Below are positions 1-5,010 of a stretch of 5,010 bases of DNA, piece by piece. The notes under the pieces were generated by a model that saw nothing but the letters and a program-made list of their open reading frames with translations, ran no database searches and was not told the DNA's origin. Origin of the DNA: DASVLX01 sp035552275 (GTDB taxonomy: Bacteria; Actinomycetota; Actinomycetes; Mycobacteriales; Pseudonocardiaceae). The position numbers and the translations under genes were made by a program. Each line of letters begins with the position of its first letter. Position 1 is the stretch's first letter. The DNA is taken from positions 1 through 5,010 of the forward strand of contig DASZLR010000070.1 in the NCBI GenBank assembly GCA_035552275.1, read 5' to 3'.

Positions 1-3000
1 CAGGTCGACACGTCCGGATTCGTGGCGACAGCGTTCCTGCACCGCGATTCGCGCGCCGGTGACCCGGACTTGCATAGCCACCTGGCGCTGGCCAACAGGG
101 TCCGTGCGGCAGACGGGATCTGGCGGACGATTGACGGCCAGCAGTTGTTCCGCGTCGCGGTGTCCATGTCGGAGCAGTACAACGCCGCCATCGAGCAAGG
201 GCTGGCTGACCGGCTCGGGGTGCGGTGGGCGGATGTGTCCAAGGGCGCCGGTAAGCGCGTCGTGCGTGAGATCGAGGGGATGCCCGAGGCGTGGATCAAG
301 GGTTTCTCCCGCCGTCGGGAACAGGTTGAGGCGGGCTACGACGAACTGGTCGCCGACTACGTGCACCGGTACGGTCACACCCCGCCGAGGTCGGTGCAGA
401 TGCGGCTCGCTCAGCAGGCGACCCTCGCCGGCCGACCTGACAAGCAGGAATTGAAAACCCTCGCCGAACAAGTCACCGAGTGGACCGGTGCGGCCCGGCG
501 AATGCTGCCCGGCGCGGACATCGACCGGGTGATCGGCGGGTGCGTCAACCCGGCCGCGCCGCATGCCGCCGAGTCGGTGAACGTTGGTGAGGTCGCGGCG
601 ACCGTCATGGATGTGGTGTCGATGGAACGCTCGACGTGGAACGTCTACCACGTGCGGGCCGAGACGATCCGCCAACTGAAGCCGGTCGCGTTTGACTCGG
701 TGAACGCCCGGCAGCAGGCGATTGAGTCCGTCGTCGCGCACGCCCTGGGACGCAATTCGTTCCGGCTCGCGGTAGATCTCGACGCGACACCGAGGTTGTT
801 GCAGCGAGCCGACGGGGAGTCGGTGTTTCACCGGCACGGGTCGGAGCTGCACACGAGCCAAGAGATCCTGGACGCTGAAACCCGGTTGGTCGATGCCGCG
901 CGCGGCCGGCGCGGGCCCGTGGTGTCCCGGCGCGACCGGCAGGCCGCGATCCGCCGGTTCGAGCGCGCCGCGCACAAACAGCTCAACCCCGGCCAGCGGG
1001 CGCTGGTAGAACACTTCGTGTCCTCCGGCGCGGCGTTGGCGCGGGCGGTCGGCCCACCGGGCACCGGCAAGTCGACGGCCATGCGAGCGGTGCGGGAGGC
1101 GTGGGAAACCACCGGCGGCCGGGTGATCGGATTGGCCCCGTCCGCCGCTGCGGCCAGCGTGTTGGGCGACGAGTTGGGAGTGCGAGCGGACACCCTGCAC
1201 AGTCTGGCCGTCGCCCACCAGACCGGCGTCGACATCGACGTACGGGCCGGGGACATGCTTCTGGTCGATGAAGCGGGCATGGCCGGCACCCGCATGGTCG
1301 ATGAGATCCGGCAGCTCGCAGAGGAACGAGACGCGGTTCTGCGCGTTGTGGGCGACCATCGACAGCTCGCGGCGGTGGAGGCCGGCGGCTGGTTCCGGCT
1401 GCTGCACGTGCTCGACATGCCCGGCGTCGAGCTGACCGAGGTGCACCGCTTCGCCCGCGAGGACGAAGCAACTGCTGTGCTGGCGTTCCGGGTCGGCGAC
1501 GAGTCCGCGATCGGCTTCTACGCGGACAACAACCGGCTCGCCGGCGGGACACGCGCCGCTGTGTTGGATCGGCTGTACGCCGACTGGCAGGCCGACCTGA
1601 CCGCCGGGCGCACCAGCATCATGATCTCCGACTCCAACGAGGTGGCTCGCGAACTGTCCGCGCGGGCGCAGACCGACCGCCGCGCCGCCGGCCTGGTGGC
1701 GATGACGGGTGTGGAGTTGCACGACGGCACCGTTGCCGGGGTCGGCGATCGTGTGGTCACCCGGCTGAACCGGCGTCGGTTGAGCGTGAACGGCGGCCGG
1801 GATTATGTGAAGAACGGGGACCTGTGGCAGATCGCCAAGCAGTATCGGGACGGCCGGCTGAAAGTCCGGCACGCCGCCCATGGCGGCACGATCACCCTGC
1901 CGGCGTGGTACGTCGCCGAGTACACCGAACTCGGGTATGCGGCAACCATCCACCGTGCCCAGGGCATGACCGTGGACGTCGCTCGGTCGTTCCTGTCACC
2001 GGTCGCCTTCCGGGAAGCGGCGTTGGTGGCGTTGTCGCGCGGCATCGAGGGCAATTACGCCTACCTGGACACCGAACAGATGCTGCATCCGGACGAGCCG
2101 GAACTGTTGCCCGGAGACCTGTTCTATCGGAACCGGGAAACCACCGAGGCTGCCGCCGCGCTGACCATGATCCTGCGTCGCGAAGGCGCGGAACACTCGG
2201 CCACCGAAGAAATCCGGGACGCACTGGACGCACCGTATCGGTTGGACACCGTCGTACTTCAATACATGCACGCGCTGTACGTCTACCGCGGACCGGACGC
2301 TGCGGGCGAGGCCGAGGCATGGGTCCGCATCGGGCTGCCCGAACATGCCGAGGCCATCCTGCGTGACGAGGCGTGGCCGGCGCTGGCGGCGGTGCTGCAC
2401 GAGGCCCGCGATGCCGGGGCCGACCCGGCTGGCCTGCTGCGCACTCGCGCCCACCAGCGTCGGCTGACCGACGACCCGCACGACCCCGCCGAGTCGATCG
2501 CCCAAGTGCTGCACTATCGGATCACCGCCGACATGCCCACGCCGCGACCGGGACCGAACCGCCCCCACCTACTGCCTGGGTGGATACCCACCCCACCCAC
2601 CACAGCCGATGACGCGACCGCGCCGCCCGAGATGGCCGAGGACGTGAGCGAAGTCGGCGAATGGCTGCGCATCCGCGCCGAACAGATTGCCGGCCGAGTG
2701 CACGTGCTCGGCCGGCGCGCCGCCGAGCAGCACCCCGTGTGGGCCGGGCACCTGGGGTCGATCCCGAACGACCCGGCCGCCCGGGACGTGTGGATCGCGC
2801 GTGCCGGTCAGGTCGCTGCCTATCGCGAGCGGTACCGATTGGACGACTCGATCGAAGTCCTGCTGCCCGGTGGACAGCACGGTGAACAGGCGCGCGCCCG
2901 CGCCTGGGTGGAGCGGTTCCTGGACGACAACCCGATGCTTGCCGAACCAATCGCGGACGAGCCGCACCTCGGACGGCGCCTGGCCGCACGCACCGCACGA

Positions 3001-3114
3001 CTTCGCGAACAACTGTCGGAACTGGCGGACCGGCTCGATCCGCCGACGCCGACTGAGCCAGAGGCACCTGAGCCCGACCGCGATGTCGACATCAGCCCGG
3101 ACGCGGATCCGTAG
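1..3114 (+). CDS. MobF-family (TrwC/TraA-like) conjugative relaxase-helicase, 5' end outside window
   Basis: Relaxases of this family nick the origin of transfer, stay covalently bound to the 5' end, and unwind the transferred strand with a fused helicase. The frame is open from base 1, so the GTG at 22 is probably internal and the N-terminus with the catalytic tyrosine(s) is missing. Counting codons from base 1, the metal-binding triad is H14, H25 and H27 (HRDSRAGDPDLHSH), with the 11 and 2 residue spacing of TrwC and TraI. The superfamily 1 helicase follows: Walker A GPPGTGKST (351-359, K357), Walker B VDEAG (D423, E424), GDHRQL (451-456), EVHRF (480-484), GYAATIHRAQG (645-655) and ALSRG (677-681). 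A proline-rich linker (about 845-880) leads to a C-terminal domain (about 885-980) with a VAAYRERY motif, as in actinobacterial relaxases, and an acidic Pro-rich tail. The helicase motifs look intact. The family call is secure; the precise gene name is not. Confidence 0.95.
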   Translation, partial: QVDTSGFVATAFLHRDSRAGDPDLHSHLALANRVRAADGIWRTIDGQQLFRVAVSMSEQYNAAIEQGLADRLGVRWADVSKGAGKRVVREIEGMPEAWIKGFSRRREQVEAGYDELVADYVHRYGHTPPRSVQMRLAQQATLAGRPDKQELKTLAEQVTEWTGAARRMLPGADIDRVIGGCVNPAAPHAAESVNVGEVAATVMDVVSMERSTWNVYHVRAETIRQLKPVAFDSVNARQQAIESVVAHALGRNSFRLAVDLDATPRLLQRADGESVFHRHGSELHTSQEILDAETRLVDAARGRRGPVVSRRDRQAAIRRFERAAHKQLNPGQRALVEHFVSSGAALARAVGPPGTGKSTAMRAVREAWETTGGRVIGLAPSAAAASVLGDELGVRADTLHSLAVAHQTGVDIDVRAGDMLLVDEAGMAGTRMVDEIRQLAEERDAVLRVVGDHRQLAAVEAGGWFRLLHVLDMPGVELTEVHRFAREDEATAVLAFRVGDESAIGFYADNNRLAGGTRAAVLDRLYADWQADLTAGRTSIMISDSNEVARELSARAQTDRRAAGLVAMTGVELHDGTVAGVGDRVVTRLNRRRLSVNGGRDYVKNGDLWQIAKQYRDGRLKVRHAAHGGTITLPAWYVAEYTELGYAATIHRAQGMTVDVARSFLSPVAFREAALVALSRGIEGNYAYLDTEQMLHPDEPELLPGDLFYRNRETTEAAAALTMILRREGAEHSATEEIRDALDAPYRLDTVVLQYMHALYVYRGPDAAGEAEAWVRIGLPEHAEAILRDEAWPALAAVLHEARDAGADPAGLLRTRAHQRRLTDDPHDPAESIAQVLHYRITADMPTPRPGPNRPHLLPGWIPTPPTTADDATAPPEMAEDVSEVGEWLRIRAEQIAGRVHVLGRRAAEQHPVWAGHLGSIPNDPAARDVWIARAGQVAAYRERYRLDDSIEVLLPGGQHGEQARARAWVERFLDDNPMLAEPIADEPHLGRRLAARTARLREQLSELADRLDPPTPTEPEAPEPDRDVDISPDADP

Positions 3115-3144
3115 TCGACAAGGCGACGCGATATCGAACACCAG

Positions 3145-3172
3145 TTGACGGAATGGCTCACGATCGTATGAT
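3145..3172 (+). promoter_or_regulatory. Vegetative sigma-factor (SigA/HrdB-type) promoter for the two downstream genes
   Basis: A -35 box TTGACG (3145-3150) and a -10 box TATGAT (3167-3172) are separated by 16 bases. Each matches the sigma-70 consensus at five of six positions. They lie in the only substantial non-coding gap of the window. Transcription would start near 3179, giving an untranslated leader of roughly 50 bases before the ATG at 3233. The promoter would let the 85-residue gene and the DnaB-N-like gene be expressed independently of the relaxase. No transcript evidence is available here. Confidence 0.65.
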
Positions 3173-3174
3173 CG
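3161..3174. repeat. Short inverted repeat over the -10 box, possible operator
   Basis: The arms CGATC (3161-3165) and GATCG (3170-3174) flank GTAT, so the dyad covers the whole -10 hexamer. A repressor bound here would block RNA polymerase, a common arrangement in the control regions of conjugative plasmids. The arms are only five bases and rich in GATC, which is self-complementary, so chance is a real alternative. Confidence 0.3.
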
Positions 3175-3181
3175 ACGGCAG

Positions 3182-3197
3182 GGACATAACTGGACAT
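3182..3197 (+). repeat. Direct repeat GGACAT with 10-base period in the 5' leader
   Basis: GGACAT occurs at 3182-3187 and again at 3192-3197, one DNA helical turn apart, just downstream of the predicted transcription start. Same-face spacing is what a dimeric or cooperative DNA-binding protein would need, but two six-base copies are weak evidence. Confidence 0.25.
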
Positions 3198-3212
3198 GGA
3201 ATTTTGCGCGAC

Positions 3213-3220
3213 GGGGAGAG
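3213..3220 (+). promoter_or_regulatory. Ribosome binding site for the 85-residue protein
   Basis: GGGGAGAG is the only purine-rich, anti-16S-like stretch upstream of the ATG at 3233. Its 12-base spacing to the start is longer than the usual 5-9 bases, so initiation may be suboptimal. It still supports the ATG at 3233 over the later in-frame ATG at 3266, which has no such motif. Confidence 0.5.
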
Positions 3221-3232
3221 GCGCCGAGAACG

Positions 3233-3490
3233 ATGACTGAGTTCAAGATCATTACCAGCACCGACATGGCCAACCTGGTACAGCTTGGTGAGGCAGTGCC
3301 GTTGCTGCCCGAGGGCGTGCCCGGTCCGGTGCGGTACGACGGGCAGTGGTGGGCAGTGCCCGCCGACGCTACCGACTACCAGCCGGTCTCCGACTCCGAC
3401 CAGACGGCCATGCTCGACCGCAACGCGCGCCGATATGCCACCGCCCGTGGCGCGGCGGCCGGCGCCCGCGAACGTGGTGGACCGTCATGA
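3233..3490 (+). CDS. Small hypothetical protein, 85 residues, coupled to the DnaB-N-like gene
   Basis: I do not recognise this protein. It has no signal peptide, membrane segment, cysteine cluster or obvious DNA-binding helix-turn-helix. The middle contains a Gly/Pro-rich stretch and an aromatic patch (GPVRYDGQWWAVP, about residues 31-43). An acidic segment follows (DYQPVSDSD, 48-56), and the C-terminus is Arg/Ala-rich (RNARRYATARGAAAGARERG, 63-82), probably helical and basic, so it could contact nucleic acid or a partner. The ATG start follows a promoter and a purine-rich ribosome site. The stop TGA (3488-3490) overlaps the next gene's ATG as ATGA, which implies translational coupling and roughly matched output. 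That coupling, the actinobacterial codon use and the promoter support a real gene. A role as accessory partner of the following protein is inference only. Confidence 0.75.
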   Translation: MTEFKIITSTDMANLVQLGEAVPLLPEGVPGPVRYDGQWWAVPADATDYQPVSDSDQTAMLDRNARRYATARGAAAGARERGGPS

Positions 3491-5010
3491 CAGGGGCGCT
3501 GACGCCGCTGACCCCGCGCGAGTTCGCCGAACGCGCCCTGGTGGGCACGCTGTTGTGGCAGCCGGGTCGCACAATCGACATCGCGGAATGGCTGGAGCCC
3601 AACGATTTCCGCAACCCGGCCAACGCCGCCGTGTACCGGCACGTGCGCGACATGGTGGCCGAGGCGATGGCGCAGGTGCCATGGGACTGGATGGAGTACG
3701 ACCGTCCCGGGTCGGCACGCACCGACGCCCAGGCCAGCCTCGACGCCGCGCGGTGGATCGCGGTCGAACTCGCCGGTATGCGCGCCTCGCCCGAGGACTG
3801 GGTGGACATTGACGTCGATACCAGACGCCAGATGTCCGCCAACGAGGTGGCGCAGTACGCCGCCGAGTTTCCCGGCCTGCTGCAACGGTTGACCGCGGCC
3901 GAGCGATTGGAGATCGACAGCGTGCTGCCGTTGGCCGCTCGCAACGCCTACGCCGTGCCGGGCGTGGATCCTGTGTCGCTGTTCGAGCGGATCAACGCCT
4001 CGGCCGAGCCAGGCGACCGGTTCATCACCGCGCCGCTGCTGCACACGCTGATGGCGACCGCACCCGGCGGCAGCGCCGTGCAGCCTGAGGTTTACGCCCA
4101 GATGGTGCTGGAAGCGTCTATCCGCCGGGAGGTCCAGCACGCCGGGATGCAGGTGGCGCAGCGCGCGGACCTGGAAACCTCCGCAGTGTTGGCGGCCGTG
4201 CAGACCGCGCTGAACCGGGTCGACGCCGCGCGCCAGCGATGGTCCGCGGTCACCGGCGATCATGCCATCGCCATCGCGCTCGACCCACCGGCGACCCGGT
4301 CGCTGCATGCTGTCGTGGAACCCGTGGAACCCGTGGAGCCGGAATCGGTCACGTCTCGACTGGACCTGCTGGCGCCACCACCGGATGCTCAGCAGCTGAC
4401 CGCAGCCGAGGAGACCGTCGTCGCCTCGGTGCTCATCCGCCCGGACACCCTGGGCCGGCTGATCGACCGGCTCTACCCGGAGGACTTCCAGAAAGCTGAA
4501 CTGGGCAACACGTACCGGGCCGCGATCGAGGTGCACGCCGGCGCCCACACCACCGGCCGCCGCGTCGATCCGGTGACCGTCGCGTGGGAGCAGCAACGCC
4601 ACCAAGCGCAGCACGGACCGGGCGTCGATGTGGCCGGGCTGATGCGAATTGTCGAGCGCGGCCCCACTGTCGACCTTGAGTACGCAGCAGACGTGGTGAT
4701 GCGTGGCCGACTGGCCCGGCTGACCGCCGATGCTGCTGCCGCTGTGCAGCAGGCCGCGCAGCATCCCGGCCTACAACCGGCCGACGTCCTGCACACCACC
4801 CACCTGGCCTTCGACGCGGTGCGGGCCACCGCCGGGCGGATGTCCGGCGAAGCGGGCATCTCAACTCGTCTGGCCGGCCTGGACTCCGGGCCAGCCGAGC
4901 AACCGTCCACTATGGCCGGTGCGGTCCACAGCTCGGCGCAGATCATCCACTTGCGACGGCGATCAACTGACCTTCGGAACGCCGTTGTCGGAAACGTGGC
5001 CACCCCTGAC
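3487..5010 (+). CDS. Protein with tandem DnaB N-terminal-like domains, 3' end outside window
   Basis: This frame is open for 508 codons to the window edge. The ATG overlaps the preceding stop (ATGA), and a weak GGTGG lies six bases upstream. Two segments resemble the DnaB N-terminal domain, which in replicative helicases forms the ring collar and binds DnaG primase. Copy 1 has FAERALVGTLLWQP (13-26) and L-E-P-N-D-F (36-41), then VDPVSLF (160-166) and YAQMVLEASIRREV (203-216). Copy 2 has LTAAEETVVASVLIRPD (304-320), LYPEDF (329-334), VDPVTV (360-365) and YAADVVMRGRLARL (399-412). About 100 residues interrupt copy 1, and a VEP-repeat linker (277-285) separates the copies. No Walker A or other RecA-type ATPase motif is seen, although normal DnaB is complete at about 450-470 residues; one could still follow beyond the edge. 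Beside a relaxase it may recruit host primase or helicase, which is inference. The family call is good; the function is unproven. Confidence 0.8.
   Translation, partial: MTGALTPLTPREFAERALVGTLLWQPGRTIDIAEWLEPNDFRNPANAAVYRHVRDMVAEAMAQVPWDWMEYDRPGSARTDAQASLDAARWIAVELAGMRASPEDWVDIDVDTRRQMSANEVAQYAAEFPGLLQRLTAAERLEIDSVLPLAARNAYAVPGVDPVSLFERINASAEPGDRFITAPLLHTLMATAPGGSAVQPEVYAQMVLEASIRREVQHAGMQVAQRADLETSAVLAAVQTALNRVDAARQRWSAVTGDHAIAIALDPPATRSLHAVVEPVEPVEPESVTSRLDLLAPPPDAQQLTAAEETVVASVLIRPDTLGRLIDRLYPEDFQKAELGNTYRAAIEVHAGAHTTGRRVDPVTVAWEQQRHQAQHGPGVDVAGLMRIVERGPTVDLEYAADVVMRGRLARLTADAAAAVQQAAQHPGLQPADVLHTTHLAFDAVRATAGRMSGEAGISTRLAGLDSGPAEQPSTMAGAVHSSAQIIHLRRRSTDLRNAVVGNVATPD
4315..4341 (+). repeat. 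Nine-base tandem repeat encoding Val-Glu-Pro three times
   Basis: GTGGAACCC occurs twice exactly (4315-4323, 4324-4332) and a third time with two changes (GTGGAGCCG, 4333-4341). It encodes VEPVEPVEP at residues 277-285, in the linker between the two DnaB-N-like copies. It keeps the reading frame, so copy-number change would only lengthen or shorten the linker. Confidence 0.85.

Noticed and set aside
22..24. GTG at 22 as the true start of the relaxase
   Set aside because: The frame is open back to base 1, and the preceding residues (QVDTSGF) continue the relaxase domain. Starting here would leave only seven residues before the metal-binding triad and omit the catalytic tyrosine region.
828..1552. 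Overlapping minus-strand frames opposite the helicase core
   Set aside because: Their translations are Arg/Ser/Pro-rich with no domain signal. The + strand frame carries the full set of helicase motifs.
1824..2366. 180-codon + strand frame inside the relaxase gene
   Set aside because: It is an out-of-frame shadow within an intact helicase-coding frame. Its translation is Arg/Gly/His-rich with no motif.
3115..3144. Rho-independent terminator after the relaxase
   Set aside because: No stable GC-rich hairpin followed by a T run is visible between the relaxase stop and the promoter, so read-through into the next genes is possible.
3115..3232. Origin of transfer or attachment site in the intergenic gap
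   Set aside because: The gap is only 118 bases and is well explained by a promoter and leader. I see no long inverted repeat, recognised nic motif, tRNA fragment or integrase gene.
2569..3273. 234-codon minus-strand frame across the relaxase end and the intergenic gap
   Set aside because: It overlaps the relaxase C-terminal domain and the promoter region, shows no recognisable motif, and has no supporting ribosome site that I can see.
3376..4764. 462-codon open frame on the minus strand
   Set aside because: It lies opposite the DnaB-N-like gene, whose + strand frame shows coherent domain motifs. Its translation is low-complexity Gly/Arg/His-rich sequence, as expected for an antisense shadow in GC-rich DNA.

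Overview
The window looks like part of a conjugative or mobilizable element (plasmid or integrated element) from a high-GC actinobacterium. The evidence is a uniformly GC-rich sequence with strong G/C preference at third codon positions, a MobF relaxase-helicase of the type common in Streptomyces, Mycobacterium, Gordonia and Pseudonocardia relatives, and ATGA stop/start overlap. The genus cannot be fixed from the sequence alone. All supported genes are on the + strand and the window is almost fully coding.

Bases 1-3114 hold the C-terminal 1037 codons of a MobF (TrwC/TraA-like) conjugative relaxase-helicase. The gene enters from the left edge, so the catalytic tyrosine(s) lie outside. The metal-binding histidine triad, a complete RecD/TraI-type superfamily 1 helicase, a proline-rich linker and a C-terminal domain typical of actinobacterial relaxases are inside. 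The 118-base gap at 3115-3232 carries a good vegetative promoter (TTGACG, 16 bases, TATGAT), a small inverted repeat lying over the -10 box, and a 10-base-period direct repeat. No clear terminator is visible there.

The promoter should drive a two-gene unit: an 85-residue protein of unknown function (3233-3490), then a large gene (3487 to beyond the right edge), joined by a 4-base ATGA overlap. The large gene has no stop in the window. It encodes at least 508 residues with two recognisable copies of the DnaB N-terminal domain and no helicase ATPase domain so far. The first copy is interrupted by about 100 residues, and a possible third copy starts at the window edge.

Inferred biology: the relaxase nicks the origin of transfer and unwinds the transferred strand. 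The DnaB-N repeat protein may contact host replication proteins (DnaG primase or DnaB) to help replicate or prime the element, for example on single-stranded DNA after transfer. That role is a hypothesis from domain content and gene order. The most interesting observation is this multi-copy DnaB-N protein encoded beside a relaxase.
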